From assembly GCA_022451925.1 (NCBI GenBank), contig JAKUNL010000002.1:56502-120501 (forward strand): DNA of 64,000 nt. The letters run 5' to 3'. This DNA comes from Dehalococcoidia bacterium (GTDB lineage Bacteria; Chloroflexota; Dehalococcoidia; Lucifugimonadales; UBA3495). Position 1 is the stretch's first letter; every line of letters begins with the position of its first letter. The notes below the pieces were generated by a model. That model had not been told where the DNA came from and did not search any database. It saw only the letters and a program-made list of their open reading frames with translations. Positions 39,348 through 48,667 of this stretch are shown one piece after another. The position numbers were made by a program, and so were the translations under genes.

Positions 39348-39574
39348 ATGAAACGATTCGAATACTTGGAAGCTAAAACTTTGCCCGGCGATCTCGGCCA
39401 AAAGATGAACTCGAAAATTCTAAATTTATGTGGTCTATGACCGGAGATACTTTAGAACTTGTTTGGTTGTCTGTACCTGGCTATGCTAACTACAAATTCC
39501 GTTGGATGGACAGATTAGGCTGTTCTCCGGCTGGCCGTCTAATTAAAGTCATAAGTCAAAACAATAAGAGGTAA
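39348..39574 (+). pseudogene. possible frameshifted remnant of a DUF4177-like small gene
   Basis: Fragment 1 MKRFEYLEAKTLPGDLGQKMNSK... (39348-39440, stop), then in a second frame ...GDTLELVWLSVPGYANYKF... (to 39574). Together they look like one small FEY...WELV...NYKF protein. Confidence 0.3.
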
Positions 39575-39579
39575 TTGTC

Positions 39580-41160
39580 ATGGCCAACATAATCTCTGCT
39601 ACAGATTTGAATGGATTGTTGCAAGGTAGTACTAAATTTGCTTTGATAGACGTGCGTGAAGCAGGCGAGTATAACAGCTCGCACATAGCGGATTCTAGCC
39701 TGATTCCACGGAAAGAACTCGAGTTTAGAATGGATCTTTCGGTGCCAGTAAAAGGCGAGAAGGTTATTGTGTGCGACGACGATGGCCGCCGTGCAGCCCT
39801 GGCGGCCGATACCCTCGAGCAAGCAGGATTCACCAACGTGTTTGTTCTAGACCGCGGAGTCAATCAGTGGACTACCGAAGGCTTCCCGACAGAGTGGGGT
39901 AGCAACGTCATCAGCAAAGACTTTGGGGAACGAATGGAAGTAGAACATCATGTCCCTGAGATCGAGGCTACGGAGTTGCATGCTCGAATCGAACGCGGGG
40001 ATAAATTAGTTATCCTCGATACTCGCACTCCGGAAGAGTACCAGCGTTTCTGCATCCCTGGAGGGCGGAGTGTTCCTGGCGGTGAGTTAGCCTTGCGGGT
40101 CACGGATATTACCAAAGATTTGGATCCGGATACCACGGTTATTGTGAATTGTGCTGGACGCACCCGTAGCGTGATTGGTACTAGGGTTCTGCAACGTATG
40201 GGCATGACTAATATCTTTGGCCTCAAGAATGGGACGTCTGGATGGCTTCTGGCTGGTTATGAGCTAGAGACCGGAGGTGACCGATTGGAACTGCCTGAAC
40301 CTTCTGCAGAAGGGCTTGCCACAGCTGAGGCCTATGCTGACCGCTTGGCCGAAGAAGACGGCGTTCGTTATTTGGATGTAGCCACAGTTCAATCTATGTT
40401 GAATGAACGGTCGGAAAAGACTTGCTATTTTGTGGATGTGCGTACAACCGAGGAATACACAGCGGGCCATATTCCTGGGTTCCGTTGGTTCCCAGGCGGG
40501 CAGGTGGTACAGCGTTCTGACGATGTTTTGGTGGTCAAGAACTGCCCGGTGATCTTCGCATGTGACGGCAAAGCCCGTGCAACATTCATCGCGTCTTGGT
40601 ACCGCCAGTTCGGGTTCGAAGAGGTGTACGCCGTAGACGGTGGCACTACATCTTGGACTGCTAGCGGTCGTCAACTGGAGACTGGCACTGGCGAACCAGA
40701 ACCTATGGGTCTAGAGGAAGCTCGTAGCCAAGTCAAGATGTTGACACCTCAGGAGTTGAATTCGGAAAAACCGGCATCGATAATTAACGTCGAGGTCAGT
40801 ACTGATTTCTCTAATGGCCACATATCAGGAGCTCGCTGGGTGCCCCGTGGATCGTTGGAGATGCAGATTGGAGAAGTCGCACCAGACAAGAGAGCGCCTA
40901 TCGTGGTTACTTGTAACAGTGGCCAGAACGCTATCTTTGCTGGAGCCTCCCTCAAGGCTATTGGCTACCAGGACGTATCAGTATTGGATGGTGGTATGGC
41001 AGCATGGCGCCGGGCAGGGTTGGATGTGGAACAAGGGTTATCCGGAGTCATGCGACCGCCGACTGATGTGGTTCCGTCCGGCCCAGAGCGAAACTTCGCC
41101 GATATGATGCACTACCTACGTTGGGAGACTGCTCTGGGGGACAAATACGCTGCAGATTAA
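39580..41160 (+). CDS. rhodanese-like protein with four tandem rhodanese domains
   Basis: Four repeats of V.D.R...EY..GHI with candidate catalytic Cys loops CDDDGRR, CAGRTRS, CDGKARA and CNSGQNA, each followed by (G)x(T)xV..LxGGxxxW. Confidence 0.93.
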   Translation: MANIISATDLNGLLQGSTKFALIDVREAGEYNSSHIADSSLIPRKELEFRMDLSVPVKGEKVIVCDDDGRRAALAADTLEQAGFTNVFVLDRGVNQWTTEGFPTEWGSNVISKDFGERMEVEHHVPEIEATELHARIERGDKLVILDTRTPEEYQRFCIPGGRSVPGGELALRVTDITKDLDPDTTVIVNCAGRTRSVIGTRVLQRMGMTNIFGLKNGTSGWLLAGYELETGGDRLELPEPSAEGLATAEAYADRLAEEDGVRYLDVATVQSMLNERSEKTCYFVDVRTTEEYTAGHIPGFRWFPGGQVVQRSDDVLVVKNCPVIFACDGKARATFIASWYRQFGFEEVYAVDGGTTSWTASGRQLETGTGEPEPMGLEEARSQVKMLTPQELNSEKPASIINVEVSTDFSNGHISGARWVPRGSLEMQIGEVAPDKRAPIVVTCNSGQNAIFAGASLKAIGYQDVSVLDGGMAAWRRAGLDVEQGLSGVMRPPTDVVPSGPERNFADMMHYLRWETALGDKYAAD

Positions 41161-41186
41161 TTTTCAGAAAATCATTTTCTGAAAAG

Positions 41187-41220
41187 AAAAGCCCCGTTAG
41201 ATGCAGTCGGGGCTTTTTTT
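41187..41220 (+). terminator. intrinsic terminator downstream of the rhodanese gene
   Basis: AAAAGCCCCG-TTAGATGCAGT-CGGGGCTTTTTTT. Confidence 0.88.
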
Positions 41221-41425
41221 AATTTAGGCACTGGCTAAGATCGAATCCAATCCCAGGAATGGACGCGGAGATATTTCGGCAGGTTCAGGTGATCTATACC
41301 GGTACGAGGTTGTAGAAAATCGGATAACCCAGTAGACGATTGGCAGGTTGTTGCCGGTCTAGTTGCGGAGTGCCTTTTCCATTGCGCAGCCTTAACAGTA
41401 ATTTTTCTAACTGCGGGATCTGCTG

Positions 41426-41456
41426 AAAAGGGCCCATTGATTGAGAGGGCCCTTTT
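41426..41456. terminator. terminator downstream of the cupin array (bidirectional stem)
   Basis: AAAAGGGCCC-ATTGATTGAGA-GGGCCCTTTTT between convergent genes. Confidence 0.8.
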
Positions 41457-41486
41457 TGTTAGCTGTTTGAATTTTGACGGTAATGT

Positions 41487-41831
41487 TTAGCTGGGATCGG
41501 CCAGCGGTACTGCGAGGGACGCTCTGGGGGTGTCGCCCAGACTGCGGGCGATGTGGCCGTGTCCTTCCAGGTCTTCGGCTACTAGGATGTCTCCCGGTTC
41601 CATCTGAACTTTAGAACCGTCGGCGCACTCGAATTCAGCGGTGCCTGATAGGTTGACCACGTACTGGCGACGTGGTGCGTTGTGGTAGTCCGAGAAAGAT
41701 GGGGATGGGCGCAACCCAAGGGTGATGTCACCGTCGCCCAATCGGTTCACTATTGAGGTCATCTCCTCGGCGGTTACATCTTCGAAATGGGATTCGCCAT
41801 CGGCTCCTGAGAATACTCTGATGATCTTCAT
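41487..41831 (-). CDS. small cupin-like protein (array member 1)
   Basis: FSDYHNAPRRQYVVNLSGTAEFECADGSKVQMEPGDILVAEDLEGHGHIAR: single cupin fold. Confidence 0.82.
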   Translation of the reverse strand: MKIIRVFSGADGESHFEDVTAEEMTSIVNRLGDGDITLGLRPSPSFSDYHNAPRRQYVVNLSGTAEFECADGSKVQMEPGDILVAEDLEGHGHIARSLGDTPRASLAVPLADPS

Positions 41832-41883
41832 GATTAGCTCCTGATATAACTTTGATTGCCTAGGATTCGGTTTAGAGGGTTGT

Positions 41884-42225
41884 CTAGGCTTCTGCTAGGG
41901 GTATCGCTAGAATGAAGCGTTGACCGTCTCCAAGTCCTCGGGCGATGTGGCCGTGGCCGTTAAGATCCTCGGCAACTAGCACGTCTCCAGGGTACAATTG
42001 CCTCTTAGTGCCATCTGCCGTCTCATACTCTGCTGTACCAAGTAGGTGTAGGACATACTGCCGCCTAGGGGCTGTGTGGTAGTCGGAGAAAGAGGGTGCC
42101 TGGCGTTCATTGAATTCAATGTCCCCTTCTCCCAACCTACCGACGATGGTCTGTAGCTCCTCAGGACTTACGTCTTCGAAGTGCGATTCTCCATCATCTC
42201 CGGAAAATACTCTAACAATCTGCAT
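41884..42225 (-). CDS. small cupin-like protein (array member 2)
   Basis: FSDYHTAPRRQYVLHLLGTAEYETADGTKRQLYPGDVLVAEDLNGHGHIAR; close paralogue of member 1. Confidence 0.82.
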   Translation of the reverse strand: MQIVRVFSGDDGESHFEDVSPEELQTIVGRLGEGDIEFNERQAPSFSDYHTAPRRQYVLHLLGTAEYETADGTKRQLYPGDVLVAEDLNGHGHIARGLGDGQRFILAIPLAEA

Positions 42226-42346
42226 AAAAAGTGCTCTCCCAAAAAATTTATATTTCCTTATGCCCAGATTCTAAAACCTGGAATCTGGTCCTACGTTATG
42301 CTAGTAGCTACGCTTAGCGTTTAAAACCTGACTTTAATCATGCCAG

Positions 42347-42685
42347 CTAGTCAGCCAGTGGGACAGTGCAGGTGATACCGGGTTCTGACCCAGCGGTTAG
42401 AGTGGTATGGCCTTGGCCAGTGGTGTCTTCCACGAGACGGGCGTCGCCTGGGCCAAATAAGTGCTTGGATCCGTCACCCAGGCCAATTTCGATCTGGCCT
42501 GCAATGCAAATAACATATTGGCGGCGTGGTGCTGGGTGCCAGTCGACGAAATGGCCAGCTTCATTGGTGCTGAATTTTAAAGTTGTGGTTTTGACGGCTT
42601 CAGCCAGTTCTGGGTGGGTATCCAAGCTAGTTTCTTCAATGTGGGTTTGGCCGTCGTTGCCGGTGTACATTCGGTATATGCCCAT
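42347..42685 (-). CDS. small cupin-like protein (array member 3)
   Basis: HFVDWHPAPRRQYVICIAGQIEIGLGDGSKHLFGPGDARLVEDTTGQGHTT. Confidence 0.82.
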   Translation of the reverse strand: MGIYRMYTGNDGQTHIEETSLDTHPELAEAVKTTTLKFSTNEAGHFVDWHPAPRRQYVICIAGQIEIGLGDGSKHLFGPGDARLVEDTTGQGHTTLTAGSEPGITCTVPLAD

Positions 42686-42728
42686 TGATTTTCTCCGTGA
42701 TGTCGAAATTATCTCTTGAAAAGTGATA

Positions 42729-43064
42729 TCAGTTAAGGGGTATTACTGCAGTGATTGCGGGTTCATTGCCTCGTACCAGCGTCGTGTGGCCCTTTCCAGT
42801 CGTGTCTTCCACTAGGCGGGCATCTCCGGGTCCAAAGCTCTTGATGGTCCCGTCTTCCAGGCCTACATCGATAGTGCCTGATATAGAGATGATGTATTGC
42901 CGTCGTGGGGCTGGGTGCCAGTCGATGAAATGTCCGGGAGCCCATTCACGAAAGAATATGTGCTGAGTACCAATTTCTGTCGTCAGTTCAGGGCTGGAGG
43001 CTAAGTCCAACTCGTCTATTTGAGTCTTAGTTTCGCCGTTTGTATAGATTCTATAGAGGCCCAC
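42729..43064 (-). CDS. small cupin-like protein (array member 4; likely GTG start at 43064)
   Basis: VGLYRIYTNGETKTQ... HFIDWHPAPRRQYIISISGTIDVGLEDGTIKSFGPGDARLVEDTTGKGHTT; GGAG-like RBS before the GTG. Confidence 0.8.
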   Translation of the reverse strand: MGLYRIYTNGETKTQIDELDLASSPELTTEIGTQHIFFREWAPGHFIDWHPAPRRQYIISISGTIDVGLEDGTIKSFGPGDARLVEDTTGKGHTTLVRGNEPAITAVIPLN

Positions 43065-43205
43065 TATGATATCTCCAGACCAATTAATATTCCAATCCGT
43101 GCTCAATTTTTTAATTGTCAATGTATTCGAGTCGACACACTTTAATCCTTGGCGTTAATTTGGGCAATATCTAATTCGACATATTAGTCAAGTAAGTCCG
43201 AAGGA

Positions 43206-44078
43206 TCAGGTGCAGGTGTGTGAAAATATTGGAGCGTATAGCCAGCCCTCTAGCCGGGCGGTGGCAAGTTCGTTTTCATTTGGATTAGGGACCCCGCCTC
43301 GCTTTGTGGCGTCTCCGGGTCCGGGCTTAGGTTGTCTGAATTGCGATTGGTCGCTGGCCCATAGACAGGCAGTTACGGCAGCTACCATTGAGTCCAGACA
43401 GTCGTCATTTTTCAGGCATTGTTCTTTGAACTGCTCCAGGTTGGCGATTGGTACCTTAGAATTGGCAGCCAGGTATTCTAGGATTTTCATCCTCAGTTCT
43501 GTTGCTGATCGCCCTTTTTTGTATCCCTTAAAGGGCAGATTAAAGGCTCGTAGAGCTGCTCCGGGCATGGATTCCAGCAATATAGGTCCAGTTTTGCCAG
43601 TTTCTGGTAACGGAGGAACTCGGCATCCCGTCTGCCACAGGTCGTGGAGCATCTGCATGCCGCGAAAGGTCATAGGCACCATGTTGGGATTCGCCTTATG
43701 TAAGCATGAGTAACACTCGGGAAAATAAAGATCACCCCTACGGTAGACTTCGCCCTTCTCAGCTACGAACCGGTCACGTAGGGTTAGGAATTCAGAGAAT
43801 TCCATGGCGGCGGCGGCACTCCAAAGGTCTGGCATGGTTTCCGCGGTTGGAAGCCACGCGTCTGCAAAGCTTTTAGGCACTGAAAAAGGAAAATCCATGG
43901 CGGCAATTGTATTACTCGGCGAGGAGGCCAATATTTTGGTGAGATGCGCCCGGGGCATGATCTGGCAGGATTGGATGGTGAGTACGCCATTGACTAAATA
44001 ACCGCAGGTCATCCAAGTATTCTTGTCGGCCTTGGCTCCGCTGTAGTCCACTCCCAAAACTGTTATCTCGTCTGACAC
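43206..44078 (-). CDS. DUF429-like (predicted RNase H-like fold) protein
   Basis: VLGVDYSGAKADKNTWMTCG; IAAMDFPFSVPKSF; ESMPGAALRAFNLPFKGYKKG; NDDCLDSMVAAVTACLWA. Confidence 0.75.
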   Translation of the reverse strand: MSDEITVLGVDYSGAKADKNTWMTCGYLVNGVLTIQSCQIMPRAHLTKILASSPSNTIAAMDFPFSVPKSFADAWLPTAETMPDLWSAAAAMEFSEFLTLRDRFVAEKGEVYRRGDLYFPECYSCLHKANPNMVPMTFRGMQMLHDLWQTGCRVPPLPETGKTGPILLESMPGAALRAFNLPFKGYKKGRSATELRMKILEYLAANSKVPIANLEQFKEQCLKNDDCLDSMVAAVTACLWASDQSQFRQPKPGPGDATKRGGVPNPNENELATARLEGWLYAPIFSHTCT

Positions 44079-44209
44079 ATATATCCCTTTGAATAACTTG
44101 AGGCTATGTTAGAATGGGCCGGAATTTTCGCCGCCATTTCCAGCCTGATTCTGGTTACTGCGGCTAGAATCATCGACTTTGATACTTTTAGACTAATAAG
44201 GGTGTGATT

Positions 44210-45070
44210 ATGGACTTTACCACGAGAAGAGAAAGATATCGGGGAATTTTGGCTGGCGACAAATGTGTATATCCCGGTTCGGTGTTCGACCCCATATCGG
44301 CCCGTATCGCTGAGGATATTGGTTTTGAAGTTGGAATGTTTGCTGGTTCGATAGCGTCCGGCACCGTACTGGGGGCACCCGACTTAATTGTTCTCACACT
44401 TACCGAGTTTGCTCAGCAGATCCATCGTATTTGCCGAGCCGGAGACTTAAGTTTGATGGTAGACGCCGATCACGGTTATGGCAACGCCCTGAATGTGATG
44501 CGGACTGTGGAAGAACTGGAAACAGCAGGTGTGGCTGCTCTCACCATTGAAGATACCGTACTGCCCAGAACATTCGGCGGTGGCCCGGATGCCGTTCTGC
44601 CTATTGACGAGGGCGTGGGTAAGATGAAGGCGGCGTTGGCGGCCCGAACTGATTCCAACATGGTGGTTGCGGGACGGACTAGCTCCCTGAGAATTACCGA
44701 CCTCGCTGACACAATCGCTCGGGTTAAAGCCTACGAAGCTGTGGGAGTTGATGCTGTGTTCCTGGCGGGAGCGTCAACTAGATCCGAAGTCGAAGCTGTT
44801 GCATCCGAGATGAAAGGCCCACTGCTGCTGGGTGGTACCACTGGAGAATTGGCAGACAAAGATTACCTCGGCTCCGTAGGGGTGCGCGTTGCTCTCCAGG
44901 GTCACCTTCCGTTCGCCGCTGCTATCAAGGCGACTTATGACACCCTAAAAGCTCTTCGTGACGGAGTGGCACCCGCCGACCTGCAATCTCAATTGGCGAC
45001 CTCAGCTCAGATGGATCAGTTTACTCGAAAAGCCGACTACGCCAAATGGACCACCGACTTTTTGAGTTAA
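44210..45070 (+). CDS. isocitrate lyase/PEP mutase superfamily protein (oxaloacetate decarboxylase-like)
   Basis: YPGSVFDPISARIAEDIGFEVGMFAGSIASGTVLGAPD, MVDADHGYGNALNVMRTVEELETAGVAALTIEDTVLP. Confidence 0.9.
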   Translation: MDFTTRRERYRGILAGDKCVYPGSVFDPISARIAEDIGFEVGMFAGSIASGTVLGAPDLIVLTLTEFAQQIHRICRAGDLSLMVDADHGYGNALNVMRTVEELETAGVAALTIEDTVLPRTFGGGPDAVLPIDEGVGKMKAALAARTDSNMVVAGRTSSLRITDLADTIARVKAYEAVGVDAVFLAGASTRSEVEAVASEMKGPLLLGGTTGELADKDYLGSVGVRVALQGHLPFAAAIKATYDTLKALRDGVAPADLQSQLATSAQMDQFTRKADYAKWTTDFLS

Positions 45071-45471
45071 TAGTCTAGGTTTTAACCCAATCACAAAAGA
45101 AAGCCACCAGCATATTATTAGATGGTGGCTTTTCTTTGCACGGGATTACGAGATAAGGAATATTCTTCGTCGGCTATAGACTGGCGGTGGATCTTAGATA
45201 CTCGATGTCCATATTCGCTAAGGTTTGAACTGTTCACGCAGTCAAACGTTCCGATAAAGGACCGACGTTATTTTAACAAGGTATGGTGGATGGTTAACTC
45301 CATTACTTTGATTCATAGGTCGTACTATTCAACCCTCACGTGAGCGATTGACTTTCCTTTTTGATGAACCTATTCACCGTCAACCGTTTGTGGGTTACAC
45401 TGTCTCTCAAGGCCAGCCTGACGATAGATAACTGGCTGGTGTTTCAAAATGTTTATTTCAGGAGTTCAGCC

Positions 45472-45864
45472 GTGAAGATTGCTTTGAATCACCTTCATTT
45501 TAGAAGTGGAGACCCAGACGCCGCCGCCAAATGGTACTGTGACAATTTTGGCGCCGCCATCACATCGGAACGACCCTTATCTACTACAAAGTCGATTCAG
45601 CTTGAGTTAAACGGCGAGCATATGATGACTATCTCCGGTCGTGCCGAGGGCGAAAACCCCATTGCTGGTACTACCGAGCCTCGCTATGGATTGGATCATT
45701 TTGGGTTCGAGACCGACGACCTGTTGCAGCTGTGCGAGGGCTTGAAAAAGAACAACGTTAAATTCAACTGCGAGCCTTGGACTATGCCTTCAGGCTCGAT
45801 GGTCGCGTTCGTTGTGGCGCCGGACGAAGTTTCTGTGGAATTGATCCAACGCCCCACAGATTAA
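45472..45864 (+). CDS. VOC (glyoxalase/bleomycin resistance) superfamily protein; GTG start preferred over the longer ORF
   Basis: VKIALNHLHFRSGDPDAAAKWYCDNFGA...YGLDHFGFETDDLLQLCEGLKKNNVKF; AGGAG about 10 nt upstream of GTG 45472. Confidence 0.85.
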   Translation: MKIALNHLHFRSGDPDAAAKWYCDNFGAAITSERPLSTTKSIQLELNGEHMMTISGRAEGENPIAGTTEPRYGLDHFGFETDDLLQLCEGLKKNNVKFNCEPWTMPSGSMVAFVVAPDEVSVELIQRPTD

Positions 45865-45900
45865 TTTCGAGGTAGTGTAGTTCGAACATGAAAGGGCCCG

Positions 45901-46761
45901 TCAGCTTGGTGCTATTCCGTCGAAGAAATCATCGGGGACGGTCTCTGAATTGGCTACATCTGGACGGGCCCGGATATAGAACTCACGACCTAAGACCCAT
46001 GCAGCAAGCTCCCTGGGCACCCTGTGATAGGGCCAGTCTGGAGCCACCTGGGTACGGTGGCAAATAATGCAGGCCATCTTGGTTTCAAGTTGGTGTGACA
46101 CGTCCAACTCGAGGTGTATCTCCTCAGCTGGGTTGCCGTGTTCTATTTGTTCCTGACTGGGCATTGGAAAGTCTATCCCTGCATTTCGAAGTTTAGTAGC
46201 CCATTCCAATCGAAATCCCTTGGGGCGTGCGCTGTAGAAAAGACGCTGTGGCGCATAAGGTTTCAGTCCGTTGGTCAGCTGATCGGCGTAGGCCTTAGGG
46301 TCGGAAGCCAGGTCAAAGGCTGTTGTGGTGTGCTTGGATATGGCTATGTGGTCCGGGTGTCCATAGAGTCCTCCAGGTTCGAATGTGAGTATCACCTGGG
46401 GTTTGTATTCCCTAATCTCCCGAACCAATCGCCCTACAACTTCATTCTCGGGCGCTTTTATGAATGCCTTTGGGTGGTTGTTGGCCTCCCAGCCTGCCAT
46501 TCCCGAGTCTCGGTACTCATAAATGGCGTTGCTATCCAACCTTAAAGCCTTAACAGCGCAGGACAACTCGATTCGTCGTACCTCGCCTAAGCTTTCTTTG
46601 GTGGCTGCCCCCTCCTGCCTGATGTCCCCTTCTTCACCCAAAGTTGTAGTTATAAGGCGCACGCGTCTGCCTTCTTCCACGTTCTGGGCCAGCACCCCGC
46701 CAACGGGGAAAGCTTCGTCATCGGGATGGGCAAAACAAGCCAAAAGTCGAAGTTCAGGCAT
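45901..46761 (-). CDS. PIG-L/LmbE-family N-deacetylase (MshB/Mca-like)
   Basis: LLACFAHPDDEAFPVGGVLA, VILTFEPGGLYGHPDHIAISKHT. Confidence 0.92.
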   Translation of the reverse strand: MPELRLLACFAHPDDEAFPVGGVLAQNVEEGRRVRLITTTLGEEGDIRQEGAATKESLGEVRRIELSCAVKALRLDSNAIYEYRDSGMAGWEANNHPKAFIKAPENEVVGRLVREIREYKPQVILTFEPGGLYGHPDHIAISKHTTTAFDLASDPKAYADQLTNGLKPYAPQRLFYSARPKGFRLEWATKLRNAGIDFPMPSQEQIEHGNPAEEIHLELDVSHQLETKMACIICHRTQVAPDWPYHRVPRELAAWVLGREFYIRARPDVANSETVPDDFFDGIAPS

Positions 46762-46868
46762 TTATATATTCCTCAAATTTGTTGTTACGTGATGCGCCTT
46801 AGCATCGTCCATTTATGGGTATGATCGAAAACTAATGGGCATCGCGAATGGAAACTCAAGTTGGCGGT

Positions 46869-48497
46869 CTAATAAGCAGCCGATAGACCGTCTCCCCTTG
46901 GGTCGGCAGCTCCTAGCAACACTTGTCGTTCTTGATCAATGACAATCAATTGAACCTTGCCGTCGTATTGCCCCTGGTTCCGACGTGTGACTTTGTGGCC
47001 CAACTTTTGCAGACCTTCTATTGTCTTTTCTGGCATCTCTGGTTCCACACGGAGTTCTAACTCAGTATCTATACTGGCTGGATCTGTTCCAGGGTAGCTC
47101 CACCAACGGGGGGCGTCTACGGCGGCTTGAGGGTTCATGCCAAAGTCCAGCAGGTTTGTGATGATCTGGACACCGGATTGGGGTTGGAAATCTCCGCCAG
47201 GAGTTCCGCCGATGATATGGCACTTGCCGTCGCGTAGCGTCAGGTAGCAGTTCAGAGTGTGCATCGTACGCTTTCTGGGTGAGAACTCGTTGGGGTGGCC
47301 CGATTCCAGGCTAAATCCACGCCCAGCGCGGTTGTTGAACAGGATGCCAGTACCGCCAGCTATGAACCGAGATCCAAACCCGTGGGAAAGGCTGTGCACC
47401 CAAGAGACGGCGTTACCAGCTCTGTCAGCCACACAGAAATAAGTTGTGTTACCGTCGCTTTTTCCCGCCAGTATGTTAGGTGATTCCGTTCCGGCCATTT
47501 GGAGATTGATTTCGCCACGTCTTCGGTCGGCGTATTCTTTGGATATGATCTCATCCAGAGGCCATTCCACAACTCGCGGGTCACCGGCAAGGCGGTTGCG
47601 GTCAGCGTAGGCAATTTTTTTGGCCTCAACCATCAGGTGTATGGCCTCTGGATTGTCATATGACTTATCAGTCAGATCAAAACCTTCAATTAGGTTCAAC
47701 ATCTCTAAATGCAGGAAACCCTGGGATGGGGGGCGTGTCTGGAAGACCGTCTCGCCTCTGTAAGTTGTTCCAATGGGATCATAGATTTCCGGTCGATGAT
47801 TGGCGAAATCATCGGCAGTGAACAGGCCTCCAGCGTCATTCAGAGACTTGATCATTTTCCTGGCCAACTCTCCTTTGTAGAATTCATCTGCCCCGCCCGT
47901 GGCTATGCGCTTTAGGGACTCAGCTAAGTCTTTATTAACTAGCAGGTCACCCTCACCTGGGGTTTTGCCGCCCGCGAGAAGAACTTCTTTGGTTGATGGG
48001 TAACCGGCTAGGCGTTCAGAGGTGCTGGCGAAGCTCTGAGCGATCTTTGGGGGTACGGCAAAACCGTCTTCAGCGTATCCTATGGCCGAGTCTAATAGTT
48101 GTTCGAACGGCTTGCTGCAGAAGCGGCGATGTACTTCTTCCCAGGCCGCAACTTCGCCTGGAACGCCCACTGAATGAGGGCCTTCCAGCGGCATTTTAGT
48201 TAGACCCTGCTTGCGGTAGTAATCAGCGCTCGTTCCTGAACCCGGGACACCAGCACTGCTGATGCCGGTTACTCGACTGTTTTCAGCCTCGTAAAGCAGG
48301 ATAAATGAATCTCCGCCAATTCCGCACATGGGCACCATGGTGACAGTTTCGGTAGCTGCTGTGGCTAGGGCAGCGTCAAAGGCGTTCCCTCCTTCTTGCA
48401 GCACCTTTAATCCCGCGGCGGCGGACAGTGGTGAGTTGGTGCAGACCATGCCGTTTTTGCCGTAAACAACCTGTCTGGATAGTCTCGCTGTTGTCAT
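46869..48497 (-). CDS. gamma-glutamyltransferase family protein
   Basis: GMVCTNSPLSAAAGLKVLQEGGNAFDAALATA, CGIGGDSFILLY, nucleophile GNTTYFCVADRAGNAVSWVHSL, GGTPGGDFQPQ. Confidence 0.94.
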   Translation of the reverse strand: MTTARLSRQVVYGKNGMVCTNSPLSAAAGLKVLQEGGNAFDAALATAATETVTMVPMCGIGGDSFILLYEAENSRVTGISSAGVPGSGTSADYYRKQGLTKMPLEGPHSVGVPGEVAAWEEVHRRFCSKPFEQLLDSAIGYAEDGFAVPPKIAQSFASTSERLAGYPSTKEVLLAGGKTPGEGDLLVNKDLAESLKRIATGGADEFYKGELARKMIKSLNDAGGLFTADDFANHRPEIYDPIGTTYRGETVFQTRPPSQGFLHLEMLNLIEGFDLTDKSYDNPEAIHLMVEAKKIAYADRNRLAGDPRVVEWPLDEIISKEYADRRRGEINLQMAGTESPNILAGKSDGNTTYFCVADRAGNAVSWVHSLSHGFGSRFIAGGTGILFNNRAGRGFSLESGHPNEFSPRKRTMHTLNCYLTLRDGKCHIIGGTPGGDFQPQSGVQIITNLLDFGMNPQAAVDAPRWWSYPGTDPASIDTELELRVEPEMPEKTIEGLQKLGHKVTRRNQGQYDGKVQLIVIDQERQVLLGAADPRGDGLSAAY

Positions 48498-48667
48498 ATT
48501 GAAGATTCTCCCAACTGCCTATTTTTGTCAGTTATCTTGGTTGAGCCTCAAGTAACTCGGTTTTGCCAGCCAGAAATGTACGTTTGGCATCTTGTCCCAG
48601 CTCTTCGGTAAGAGCGGAACCTGGAAAGATTGAAAATGGATCGGAATTACCGATCTTATTTTTATTT

